In this document: in pieces, positions 26,664 to 34,717 of the stretch
Position numbering within the stretch: position 1 is the stretch's first letter
Layout: each line of letters starts with the position of its first letter
NCBI RefSeq assembly: GCF_003448965.1
Contig: NZ_QRGC01000041.1
Coordinates: 1 to 35,975, forward strand
Direction of reading: 5' to 3'
Source: Oceanicella sp. SM1341
GTDB lineage: Bacteria > Pseudomonadota > Alphaproteobacteria > Rhodobacterales > Rhodobacteraceae
Length of the DNA: 35,975 nt
Translations under genes and position numbers: made by a program
Notes under the pieces: model-generated
The model's database searches: none
Seen by the model: only the letters and a program-made list of their open reading frames with translations
Told to the model about the DNA's origin: nothing

Positions 26664-27596
26664 TCAGTCGAGCAGCAGCTGGGCGTCCCAGCGGCCCTCC
26701 TCCACCTCGCGGCGCACGAGGGAGAGCACGAGGGCGCGGATGGCGTCGGAGGCGAAGGTGGGCGGCCGGGCGGCGAGGTGGCACAGGTAGAGCGTGCGCG
26801 AGAGGGTGGGCGCCTCGATGGGCCGGGCATGTACCGTGCCGGCCTCGAGCTGGTCCTTCATGAACAGCCGCGTGCCGATGAGACAGCCCAAGCCCGCCTC
26901 CAGCGAGCCGACGATGGCCTGCACCGAGTTCATCTGCAGCCGGGCGCGGGCCTCGATCTTCTTCAGCAGGGTCACGTCGTCGAGCAGCGCGCGGGCCGAG
27001 ACGCCCTGGCGCAGCAGGATGATCGGCAGTTCCAGCAGCTCGGTGAAGGTGAGCGGCCCGTCCCCCGCCCCGATCAGCTCCGGCCGGCCGACGCAGACCA
27101 TGCGCTCCTCCAGCACCGGCTCGAGGCGCAGCGCGGGGTCGGCCGGGGGGTTGTAGATCAGCGCCATGTCCACGTCGGAGGTGAGCAGGTGCGGCAGGGC
27201 GGCACCCGAGAGGCTCTCGGTGAGGGCGAGCTGCACCTGCGGGTAGTCGCGCAGCACCCGGCTCACCAGCTCCACCCCGATCGCCTTCACCCCGGAATAG
27301 GACATGCCCACAGAAACCGGGCCGCTCACCCGCTCGCCGCTCTGGCGCAGGTCGGCCTCGGCCGCCTCCATCGCCTTGAGGATGGAGCGCGCGTGCTCGT
27401 AGAGCCGCCGGCCCGCCGCCGTGGGCTCCATGCCGCGCGGCTTGCGCCGGAACAGCGCGCAGCCCAGCTCCGCCTCCAGCCGGGCGAGATGGTGGCTGAG
27501 GGCCGAGGCCGCAACCCGCTGGGTGATGGCGGCGCGGGCCAGCGAGCCCTGCTCGTGGATGGCGGCGAAATAGCGGAGCTGGCGCGAGTCTAGCAT
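26664..27596 (-). CDS. LysR-type regulator of the CoA-transferase/TRAP operon
   Basis: A 310-residue LysR-family regulator. MLDSRQLRYFAAIHEQGSLARAAITQRVAASALSHHLARLEAELG carries, in parts, the winged helix-turn-helix. The effector domain follows with VSVGMSYSGVKAIGVELVSRVL, the DVDMALIYNPPADP hinge and LEAGLGCLIGTRLFM near the C-terminus; the overall shape is close to the Nac/Cbl-like branch. It is divergent from the CaiB-type gene, and two inverted repeats lie between them, one overlapping its own start codon, consistent with autorepression and activation of the catabolic operon. The inducer is probably the operon's substrate or its CoA ester. Confidence 0.93.
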   Translation of the reverse strand: MLDSRQLRYFAAIHEQGSLARAAITQRVAASALSHHLARLEAELGCALFRRKPRGMEPTAAGRRLYEHARSILKAMEAAEADLRQSGERVSGPVSVGMSYSGVKAIGVELVSRVLRDYPQVQLALTESLSGAALPHLLTSDVDMALIYNPPADPALRLEPVLEERMVCVGRPELIGAGDGPLTFTELLELPIILLRQGVSARALLDDVTLLKKIEARARLQMNSVQAIVGSLEAGLGCLIGTRLFMKDQLEAGTVHARPIEAPTLSRTLYLCHLAARPPTFASDAIRALVLSLVRREVEEGRWDAQLLLD

Positions 27597-27639
27597 TCTG
27601 GTTTCCAGAAGGGTTGCTTCGGAAGATTATGATATTCCG
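27596..27639. promoter_or_regulatory. Two LysR-type inverted repeats
   Basis: Site 1 is TTCTGG-TTT-CCAGAA (27596-27610), perfect and with a T-N11-A pattern; it starts on the first base of the LysR gene. Site 2 is CGGAA-N10-TTCCG (27620-27639), with further pairing inside. Their centres lie about 26 bases apart, like the recognition and activation sites of LysR regulators. The second site is about 45-60 bases before the CaiB-type start codon. Confidence 0.65.
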
Positions 27640-27681
27640 CTGTCGCCTCTCTGGCTATGGTCGCCGCGGGAGGAAACGAGA

Positions 27682-28860
27682 ATGACACAGGACTTCAGGC
27701 CGCTCGCCGGGCTGCGGGTGGTCGAGATGACCCACATGATCATGGGGCCGTCGAGCGGGATGTTCCTCGCCTTCCTCGGTGCGGAGGTGATCAAGGTGGA
27801 GCCGCCGGAGGGCGACAAGACCCGCGCGCTCACCGGCATGGGGCGCGGCTTCTACCCCACGTTCAACCGCGGCAAGAAGAGCATCACGCTGGACCTGAAG
27901 TCCGACGCCGGGCGCGACGCGCTGCACCGGCTGCTGGGCACGGCGGATGTGTTCATCGAGAATTTCCGCGACCAGTCGCTGGCGAAGATGGGCCTCGACC
28001 CCGAGAGCCTGCGCGCCCGCTACCCCGCGCTCATCGTCTCCTCGCTCAAGGGCTTCCTCAAGGGCCCCTACGAGAACCGCACCGCGATGGACGAAGTGGT
28101 GCAGATGATGACCGGCATGGCCTACATGACCGGCCCCACCGGCCGGCCGCTGCGCATCGGCTCCTCGGCCACCGACATCATGGGCGGGCTCTTCGGCGCC
28201 TTCGCGGTGCTCGCCGCCCTGCTGCAGCGCGGGCAGGACGGCGCGGGCCACGCCCTGCGCACCGGGCTGTTCGAGAACTGCCTGTTCCTCGTCTCCCAGC
28301 ACATGGTGCAGTTCGACATCGAGGGGCGCGAGGCCCCGCCCATGCCCGAGCGCGAGTTCTCCTGGCCGGTCTACGACATCTTCGAGACCGCCGAGGGCCG
28401 GCAGATCTTCATCGGCGCGGTCACCGAGGGGCAATGGGTGACGCTGTGCACCCTGCTCGGCCTCGACACCCTGCTCGAAGACCCCGGGCTGCAGACCCGC
28501 ATGGCCCAGATCGAGGCGCGCGCGCGCACCATCCCCGTGGTGGCCGAGGCGGTGCGCCGCCGCCGCTTCGACGGGCTGGTCGCCGCCTTCGAGGAAACCG
28601 GCATCCCGTTCTCGCCCATCCACCGCCCGGCGGAGATGTACGACGACCCGCATGTCACCCGCCCCGGCGGCCTCCTCACCTCGCGCCTGCCCGAGGGCGG
28701 CAGCTACCGCGCGCCGGGCTTTCCCTTCGAGGTCGACGGCGCGGGCGTGGCCTGCGGCGCGGTCGACATCGCCGCGATAGGCGCGGACACCGAGGAGGTG
28801 CTCGCCGGGCTCGGCCTCTCGCCCGGCGCCATAGGCGCGGCGCGGGGCGTGCCGGCATGA
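27682..28860 (+). CDS. Class III (CaiB/BaiF) CoA-transferase
   Basis: A 392-residue family III CoA-transferase, which moves CoA from a donor such as succinyl-CoA or acetyl-CoA to a carboxylic acid. Visible are LAGLRVVEMTHMIMGPSSGMFLAFLGAEVIKVEPPEGD at the N-terminus (in parts), NRGKKSITLDLKSDAGR, DVFIENFRDQSLAKMGLD and the active-site Asp in NRTAMDEVVQMMTG (D137). GGGAGGAAACGAG precedes the ATG. It overlaps the lyase gene by ATGA. With that lyase and the TRAP transporter it suggests activation of an imported acid to its CoA ester for cleavage; the acid may be 3-hydroxy-3-methylglutarate or a relative (inference). Confidence 0.94.
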   Translation: MTQDFRPLAGLRVVEMTHMIMGPSSGMFLAFLGAEVIKVEPPEGDKTRALTGMGRGFYPTFNRGKKSITLDLKSDAGRDALHRLLGTADVFIENFRDQSLAKMGLDPESLRARYPALIVSSLKGFLKGPYENRTAMDEVVQMMTGMAYMTGPTGRPLRIGSSATDIMGGLFGAFAVLAALLQRGQDGAGHALRTGLFENCLFLVSQHMVQFDIEGREAPPMPEREFSWPVYDIFETAEGRQIFIGAVTEGQWVTLCTLLGLDTLLEDPGLQTRMAQIEARARTIPVVAEAVRRRRFDGLVAAFEETGIPFSPIHRPAEMYDDPHVTRPGGLLTSRLPEGGSYRAPGFPFEVDGAGVACGAVDIAAIGADTEEVLAGLGLSPGAIGAARGVPA

Positions 28861-29798
28861 ACCGGCTCACGCGCATCTACCCCGAGGGGCGGGTGACCCT
28901 GCGCGAGGTGGGGCTGCGCGACGGGCTGCAGCTCGCGAAGGCCCTGCCCTCGACGGAGGCGAAACGCGCCTGGCTCGCGGCGGAGGTGGCCGCGGGCGTG
29001 CGGCATTTCGAGCTCGGCTCCTTCCTGCCCGCCGCCCACTTCCCCCAGTTCGCCGACCTCGACGAGCTGATCCCCGCCTGTGCCGCCGCGGGCGCCCATT
29101 CCGCCGCCCTCACGCTCAACGAGCGCGGTATCGAGAGCGCGCTTGCCACGGACGTGGGCGAGCTGGTCTGCGTGGTCTCCGCCACCGAGGCGCACAGCGA
29201 GGCGAACATGCGCCGCTCGCGCGCCGCGGCGGTGGCGCTGGTGGCCCGCGCCGCGGCCGAGCGCGAGGCCCGCGCGCCGGGCAAGCTGGTGAACGCCGGC
29301 ATCGCCATGGCCTTCGGCTGCTCGCTCTCCGGCGACGTGGCGCAGGACGACGTGCTCGCCCTCGCCGAGGCCTGCCTCGCCGCGGGGGCCGATATCGTCG
29401 GCGTGGCCGACACGGTGGGCTATGCCGGGCCCGCGGCGGTGGGGGCGCTCTGTGCGCGGCTCTCCGCGCTCTGCGGGCCGCGGCCGTTCATCATCCACCT
29501 GCACGACACCCGCGGCATGGGCGTGGCAAACGCCGCCGCGGCGCTGGAGAACGGGGCCCGGGTGGTCGACGCCTCGCTGGGCGGGCTCGGCGGCTGCCCC
29601 TTCGCCCCCGGCGCCACCGGCAACGTGGTGTTCGAGGACATCGTGTTCCTGGCCGAGAGCCTGGGCCATGCCACCGGCATCGACCTCGAGGGCCTGCGCG
29701 CCGCGCGCGCCATCGCCGAGGCCGCCATGCCGGGCGAGGGCTTCCACGGCGCCCTGCACCGCGCGGGCCCGCCGGCAAACGCCGCCTGGCGCGCCTGA
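28857..29798 (+). CDS. Hydroxymethylglutaryl-CoA lyase family enzyme
   Basis: A 313-residue metal-dependent TIM-barrel lyase of the HMGL/DRE family. Catalytic marks of HMG-CoA lyase are all present: LREVGLRDGLQ (R21, D22), HLHDTRGMGVAN (two metal histidines), GGLGGCPFAPGATGN with the catalytic cysteine loop, then the Asn. The segment HFELGSFLPAAHFPQFAD aligns with the usual EVTSFVSPKWVPQMAD, with Gly in place of Thr. HMG-CoA lyase cleaves HMG-CoA to acetyl-CoA and acetoacetate; relatives cleave similar 3-hydroxyacyl-CoA esters. It overlaps the CoA-transferase stop (ATGA), so the two are coupled. It precedes the TRAP genes by 167 nt. Confidence 0.93.
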   Translation: MNRLTRIYPEGRVTLREVGLRDGLQLAKALPSTEAKRAWLAAEVAAGVRHFELGSFLPAAHFPQFADLDELIPACAAAGAHSAALTLNERGIESALATDVGELVCVVSATEAHSEANMRRSRAAAVALVARAAAEREARAPGKLVNAGIAMAFGCSLSGDVAQDDVLALAEACLAAGADIVGVADTVGYAGPAAVGALCARLSALCGPRPFIIHLHDTRGMGVANAAAALENGARVVDASLGGLGGCPFAPGATGNVVFEDIVFLAESLGHATGIDLEGLRAARAIAEAAMPGEGFHGALHRAGPPANAAWRA

Positions 29799-29807
29799 GC
29801 GCGCCCT

Positions 29808-29829
29808 GCCCGGCCCCCCGGGGCCGGGC
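29808..29829 (+). terminator. Intercistronic hairpin between the lyase gene and TRAP genes
   Basis: GCCCGGCCCC (29808-29817) pairs with GGGGCCGGGC (29820-29829). It lies 10 bases after the lyase stop and 137 bases before the dctP start. There is no T-run, so it may weaken or process the transcript rather than end it. Confidence 0.45.
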
Positions 29830-29965
29830 GCAAGAGGTGTCGGCCGCAAGGCCGTCCGCATGATACGCGTAACGCCGCGGCCCGCGGGCCCGGCGAACTG
29901 CACGAGGAAACACCCCGAGCCGGCGCCAAACGCCGGCCGGACCACGAAGACGGGAGGAAAAACCG

Positions 29966-30952
29966 ATGAAACTTCTTCTGAACGGGGCCCTGGGCCTCGC
30001 GCTCCTCGCCGGCATGGCGTCGGGCGCTTCCGCCGCCACGGTGATGCGCTGCAGCCATCAGCTGCCCCCCGGCCACCACATCGCCAAAGTGGTCGACCGC
30101 TGGGCCGCGGAGGTGGAGAAACTCTCCGAGGGCGAGCTCGACGTGCAGGTCTTCGGCGCCGACAGCCTGGTGGGCGCGCGCGAGAACATCGTCGCCACCG
30201 CGAAGGGCGACATCGAATGCGCCTTCTCGCTGAACTTCCAGTGGGGCCGCACCCTGCCGATCATGAACGTCACCGTGGCGCCCTTCGCCTTCGGCGACCT
30301 CGACATCTGGCGCAAGTGGCCCGAGTCCGAGGCCGCCGCCTTCCTCGAGGAGAAGCTGCTCGAAAAGGGCGTGAAGAACGTGGTCTGGATGTTCCAGACC
30401 AACACCAGCGTCTTCACCTCCAACGGCAAGCCGCTGGTGGCCCCGGCCGATTTCGAGGGGCTGAAGATGCGCGGCCTCACCCCGCCCTTCGACGCCGCCC
30501 TCGCCGCCCTCGGCGCCACGCCCACCGCCATGCCGGGCTCGGAGGTCTACCAGGCGCTCGCCACCGGGGTGATCGACGGCGCGATCACCGATGTCGCGGC
30601 GGCCGTCTCGCGCAAGTACTACGAGGTGCAGGACGCCTTCACCGTGGTGCCGGTGCTCTCGGCCTACCTGCACGGCTACCTCAACCCCGGCTTCTACGAC
30701 AGCCTGTCCGACACCTCGAAGGCCGCCCTTGAACAGGCCGGGCTCGAGGCCGCGCAATGGGCGGTCGAGGCCTCCGCCGAGGCCGGTGCCGAGGGCCCGG
30801 AGCAGCTGCGCGAGAAGGGTGTCACCGTGCACATCGCCACCCCGGAGGAGATCGAGACCCTCGAGGCGGTGATGCGCCCGGCCTTCGACAAGGCCTTCGG
30901 CGAGGCCGACGAGGACAGCCAGACCCTGCTCGACCTCCTCGGCAAGATGTGA
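29966..30952 (+). CDS. dctP: TRAP transporter substrate-binding protein DctP
   Basis: A 328-residue periplasmic solute receptor. MKLLLNGALGLALLAGMASG plus an ASAAT cleavage site makes a Sec signal peptide. The mature part shows HQLPPGHHIAKVVDRWAAEVEKLSEG and DFEGLKMRG with the conserved Arg (R169) that binds the substrate carboxylate, and GSEVYQALATGVIDGAITD, all typical DctP features. GGGAGGAAAAA precedes the ATG. It delivers an organic acid to the DctQM membrane pair. Linkage to the CoA-transferase and lyase suggests a branched hydroxy-dicarboxylic acid as substrate. Confidence 0.96.
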   Translation: MKLLLNGALGLALLAGMASGASAATVMRCSHQLPPGHHIAKVVDRWAAEVEKLSEGELDVQVFGADSLVGARENIVATAKGDIECAFSLNFQWGRTLPIMNVTVAPFAFGDLDIWRKWPESEAAAFLEEKLLEKGVKNVVWMFQTNTSVFTSNGKPLVAPADFEGLKMRGLTPPFDAALAALGATPTAMPGSEVYQALATGVIDGAITDVAAAVSRKYYEVQDAFTVVPVLSAYLHGYLNPGFYDSLSDTSKAALEQAGLEAAQWAVEASAEAGAEGPEQLREKGVTVHIATPEEIETLEAVMRPAFDKAFGEADEDSQTLLDLLGKM

Positions 30953-31521
30953 GCGACCGTCCGATGCAGGATTCTGCGCCAGGAGGCTCCCCCGCCCCCC
31001 TGTTCCCCGACCGCCTGGTCGGGGGGCTCATCCGTGTCTGCGGGGCGCTCAGCGCCGCCCTCATCCTCTGCGTCTTCGTGCAGATCGTGGTGGCGGTGTG
31101 CCGGCGCTACATCCTCGGCCGGCCGCTGCAGTGGAGCGACGAGCTGATCGGCTACGTGCTGGTGGCGATCGTGATGCTGGGGGCGGCCGAGGCCCTGCGC
31201 CGGGGCGACCATATCGGCATCGACCTCGCGGCCAGCCGGCTCCGGGGCCGGATGGCGCAGGCCCGGGCCGCCTTCTCCAGCCTCGCCGTGCTCGGCTTCG
31301 CCGTGGTGATGGGCGTGTCGATCTGGCATTCCATCGCCTTCGCGCGCAGCTTCGGCTCCTACTCGGTGGGCTATATCGAGATCGAGACCTGGATCCCGCA
31401 GCTCCCCGTTCTCGCGGGCGCGGTGCTGCTCGGCCTCGCCGCGGCGCTGCGGCTGTGGCAGGTGCTGCGCGGGGGCGCGCACGGGCATGACGGCGGGCAG
31501 AACGGGGGGCATGGCGCATGA
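30949..31521 (+). CDS. dctQ: TRAP transporter small permease DctQ
   Basis: A 190-residue four-helix inner-membrane protein. GLIRVCGALSAALILCVFVQIVVAVCRRYILGRPLQWSDELIGYVLVAIVMLG covers, in parts, the first two helices and the conserved RY-[IL]-L-x-x-P-x-x-W-[ST]-E/D-E signature. Two more helices follow, with the RGDHIGIDL motif between them. I prefer the GTG at 30949, which overlaps the dctP stop (GTGA), because the ATG at 30964 has no ribosome-binding sequence; the latter would give 185 residues. DctQ is the small partner of DctM. Confidence 0.9.
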   Translation: MSDRPMQDSAPGGSPAPLFPDRLVGGLIRVCGALSAALILCVFVQIVVAVCRRYILGRPLQWSDELIGYVLVAIVMLGAAEALRRGDHIGIDLAASRLRGRMAQARAAFSSLAVLGFAVVMGVSIWHSIAFARSFGSYSVGYIEIETWIPQLPVLAGAVLLGLAAALRLWQVLRGGAHGHDGGQNGGHGA

Positions 31522-32804
31522 CCCTGTTCCTCGTCTTCGCCGGGCTCATCGTGCTGCTGCTCACCGGCATCCCGATCTTCGCCGCCCTCGGCCTCACCGC
31601 CGCGGCCATCATGCTCATCGCGGAGGGCGACATCGACGGGCTGGGCGATGCGGTCTTCACCCATATCGACAAGCCGGTGCTCTCGACCATCCCGCTCTTC
31701 GTCTTCATGGCGCAGGTGATGATCCGGGCACGGGTGATCGACGATCTCTACGATTTCGCCCACACGGTGATCGGCCATGTGAAGGGCGGGCTCGGCGTGG
31801 CCACCGTGCTCGCCTGCACCATCTTCGCGGCGATCTCGGGCTCCTCGGTGGCGACCGCGCTTTCCATCGGCTCCTCGGCCATCCCGCAGATGAAGCGCTT
31901 CGGCTACCCGGAGCGCGACGCGCTCGGCGTGGTGGCGGCGGGGGGCACGCTGGGCATCCTCATCCCGCCCTCGGGGCCGATGATCCTCTACGCCATCGTC
32001 TCGGAGGCCTCGATCGGGGCGCTGTTCCTCGCCGGGGTGATCCCGGGGCTGCTGCTGGCGCTGGTGTTCTCGGTGTTCTGCATGCTGCAGGCGCGGGCGC
32101 GGCGCGGCGTGGACGAGCCGGAATGGGCCGGCTGGCCGCGCGCCGCCGCCGCCTTCCGCCGCTCGGTCTGGGCGCTGCTGGCACCGCCGGTGGTGATGGG
32201 GGGCATCTATTTCGGCGTCTTCACCGCCTCGGAGGCCGCGGCCGCCGGCTCGCTCTACGCCCTCCTGGTGGCGGTGCTGGTCTACCGCAACTTCGGCCTG
32301 CGCGACCTCTGGGCCTGCGCCCATGCCACGATGCGCACCTCGATGATGGTGTTCATGATCATCGCGGGGGCTGCGATGTTCGGCCATGCGATCACGCTCA
32401 TCCGCCTGCCGGTGGGGGTGACGGAGGCGGTGACCGGGCTCGGTCTCGGGCCGCTGGGCTTCATCCTGGTGGTGATGGGGCTGATCTTCGTGCTGGGGAT
32501 GTTCCTCGAATCCATCGCCATCATCCTCATCACCACGCCGATCCTGATGCCCTCGCTCACCGCGCTCGGCATCGACCCGATCTGGTACGGCGTGCTGCTG
32601 ATGATCAACCTCGAACTGGCGATGATCACTCCCCCGGTGGGCATGAACCTCTTCGTGATCAAGGGCATCACCGATGCGCCGCTCAGCGCCATCGTGCGCG
32701 GGGCGAGCCCGTTCGTGCTGCTGATGGTGGCGGGGATCTGCGCGCTGATGGCAATGCCCGAGCTTGCCACCTGGCTGCCGTCCGCGGCCGGCTTCGGGCG
32801 CTGA
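31518..32804 (+). CDS. dctM: TRAP transporter large permease DctM
   Basis: A 428-residue sodium-coupled permease of about 12 helices. Family motifs include ALGLTAAAIMLIAEG, IPLFVFMAQVMIRA, a CTIFAAISGSSVATALSIGS helix hairpin, YPERDALGVVAAGGTLGILIPPS, and near the end INLELAMITPPVGMNLFVIKG, the second hairpin motif. The start overlaps the dctQ stop by ATGA, completing a P-Q-M set in transcription order. It imports the acid bound by DctP using the sodium gradient. No further gene follows in the operon. Confidence 0.97.
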   Translation: MTLFLVFAGLIVLLLTGIPIFAALGLTAAAIMLIAEGDIDGLGDAVFTHIDKPVLSTIPLFVFMAQVMIRARVIDDLYDFAHTVIGHVKGGLGVATVLACTIFAAISGSSVATALSIGSSAIPQMKRFGYPERDALGVVAAGGTLGILIPPSGPMILYAIVSEASIGALFLAGVIPGLLLALVFSVFCMLQARARRGVDEPEWAGWPRAAAAFRRSVWALLAPPVVMGGIYFGVFTASEAAAAGSLYALLVAVLVYRNFGLRDLWACAHATMRTSMMVFMIIAGAAMFGHAITLIRLPVGVTEAVTGLGLGPLGFILVVMGLIFVLGMFLESIAIILITTPILMPSLTALGIDPIWYGVLLMINLELAMITPPVGMNLFVIKGITDAPLSAIVRGASPFVLLMVAGICALMAMPELATWLPSAAGFGR

Positions 32805-33082
32805 ACGGAGGCACGGGGCGGAGGCGCGGGGCGGCGCCACGCCCCATACCAAGGGCGTGCGCGGCGGCGCGGCGGCGGCGCCCGCACCCCCTCGCCGCCG
32901 CGAGCCCCCGGCAGGGGGGAGCAACGCAACTCCCTGAGATAAATAGGGTTTCCGTAAGCGGTGCCCGAGCTTGCGCCGGGCCGGGCGGGCCCCCGGGGCT
33001 GCATACCAAGAGATGATCGACTTCACGGCCCCCCGGCGCCAGTTTCGGCCTGCCGCATCCCGCGGCGCCGGAGCTCACCGCC
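32805..33082. other. Intergenic region between the TRAP and exporter operons
   Basis: No gene is credible here. A small hairpin CCCCC-GGCA-GGGGG (32905-32918) may end the TRAP transcript. CATACCAAG occurs at 32845 and again at 33002. A short AT-rich patch (about 32934-32952) may belong to the promoter of the exporter operon, but I cannot define -35 and -10 elements. Confidence 0.4.
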
Positions 33083-34717
33083 ATGGCCCTGCCCGTCCCG
33101 GACTATCACTTCGCGCCCGAGGATCGCCCGATCTTTCCCGGCGCGCCGCACACGCCGCGCCAGCTCGCGCGGCGCCGGGCCGCCTATCTGGGGGTGGCGC
33201 TGGTCTGCGCGATGACCTGCGCCTTCGCCAATGCCTTCCTCACCGCCAATCTTCCGGTCATCGCCGGCGATGCCGGGCTCGACGTGGCCGAATCGCGCTG
33301 GCTGCTCGCGGTCTACGTGGCGTTCAACGCCACGGCGAACCTGCTGCTGGTCAAGGCGCGGGTGCAGTTCGGCATTCCGCCGGTCACCCGGGTGCTGTTG
33401 CTGGTGCTCTGCGCCTCGCAGCTCCCGGCGCTGGTGCTGCCGGGCTTCGGCACGCTGCTGGTGGCGCGCGGCGTGGCCGGGGTGGCGGCGGCGGGAATGA
33501 CCACGCTGTCGCTCTACAACGGCATCCAGTCGCTGCCGGGGCGCTTCCGCCTGCAGGCGGTGGTCATCGGCTTCAGCCTGCCGCAGCTCGCGCTGCCCCT
33601 GGCCCGCATGGCGCCGATCGAGCCGCTGGCCGCCCGGGGCTGGGCCGGGCTGCACCTGCTCGAATGCGGCATGGCGCTCTGCGCGCTGGCGCTGCTGCGC
33701 CTGGTGCCGCTGCCGCCCAACCTGCGCGAGCCCGCCTTCGAGTGGCGCGACTTTCTCACCGCGGGCCTCGCCGTGCCGGGCATGCTGCTGCTGTGCGGGG
33801 CGCTGGCCGAGGGCCCCTACCTGTGGTGGACGGATGCGCCCTGGATCGGGGTGGCGCTGGCGCTCGCACCGGTGTTCTTCGCCGCGGCGCTGCTGCTGGA
33901 GCGCCGCCGGGCCCGGCCGCTGCTGCAGGTGGCCTGGATCGGCAGCTCCGAGATCCTGCGCTTTGCCGCCATCGCGCTGCTCGTGCGGCTGGCGCTGGCC
34001 GAGCAGAGCTACGGCGCGGTGGGGCTGCTGGCCTCGGGCGGGCTCACGTCGGACGAGATGCACGGGCTGTTCCTCTGCGTGCTGCTCGCCATGCTGGCGG
34101 GCACCGGCACCGCCGTGCTCACCCTGCGGCCAGACGGGCACATGCACCGCATCATGGTGGCGGCGCTGGTGATCGCCTTCGGCGCCTGGCTCGACAGCCA
34201 CGCCACCAACCAGACCCGGGCGCCGCAGCTCTGGCTCAGCCAGGCGGCGATCGCCTTCGGCACCAGCCTGTTCCTCGGCCCGGCGCTGCTGCACGGCATC
34301 GGGCGGACCATGGCGCAGGGGCCGCAGTTCCTGGTGAGCTTCATCGAGCTGTTCAGCATCAGCCAGAACGTGGGCGGGCTCGCGGGCTCCTCGCTGCTGA
34401 GCAGCGTGCACACGGTCTTCACCCGGCTGCATGCGGGCGTGCTGGCCGAGCGGATGACCGCGGGCGACCCGGAGGTGGTCGCCCGCCTGCAGCAGGGCGC
34501 GGCCGCGCTCGCCGCCCATGTCACCGACCCCGCGCTGGCCGCGGCCGCCGGGGCCGGGCTGCTGGGCCAGGCGCTGCAGCGCGAGGCGGCCATCCTGGCC
34601 TTCAACGATGCCTTCCGGCTGGTGATGTGGGTGGCGCTCGGCGCCGCGGCCTTCACCGGCTGGTTCATCCTGCTCGGCCTGCTGCGCCGTGGGCGGGCCG
34701 CGGGGCGCGCGACATGA
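33083..34717 (+). CDS. MFS multidrug exporter, DHA2/EmrB-like
   Basis: A 544-residue inner-membrane protein with about 14 helices, the size of the EmrB branch of the major facilitator superfamily. The N-terminal half shows AFANAFLTANLPVIAGDAGLDVAESRWLLAVYVAFNA and an ARGVAGVAAAGMTTLSLYNG segment, in parts the family's motifs B/C region. The C-terminal half ends with IELFSISQNVGGLAGSSLLSSV and a loop before the last helix. The ATG at 33083 is preceded by GGAG about 10 nt away. The overlapping HlyD-type gene is its adaptor, so export from cytoplasm through the outer membrane is expected. Substrate is unknown. Confidence 0.9.
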   Translation: MALPVPDYHFAPEDRPIFPGAPHTPRQLARRRAAYLGVALVCAMTCAFANAFLTANLPVIAGDAGLDVAESRWLLAVYVAFNATANLLLVKARVQFGIPPVTRVLLLVLCASQLPALVLPGFGTLLVARGVAGVAAAGMTTLSLYNGIQSLPGRFRLQAVVIGFSLPQLALPLARMAPIEPLAARGWAGLHLLECGMALCALALLRLVPLPPNLREPAFEWRDFLTAGLAVPGMLLLCGALAEGPYLWWTDAPWIGVALALAPVFFAAALLLERRRARPLLQVAWIGSSEILRFAAIALLVRLALAEQSYGAVGLLASGGLTSDEMHGLFLCVLLAMLAGTGTAVLTLRPDGHMHRIMVAALVIAFGAWLDSHATNQTRAPQLWLSQAAIAFGTSLFLGPALLHGIGRTMAQGPQFLVSFIELFSISQNVGGLAGSSLLSSVHTVFTRLHAGVLAERMTAGDPEVVARLQQGAAALAAHVTDPALAAAAGAGLLGQALQREAAILAFNDAFRLVMWVALGAAAFTGWFILLGLLRRGRAAGRAT

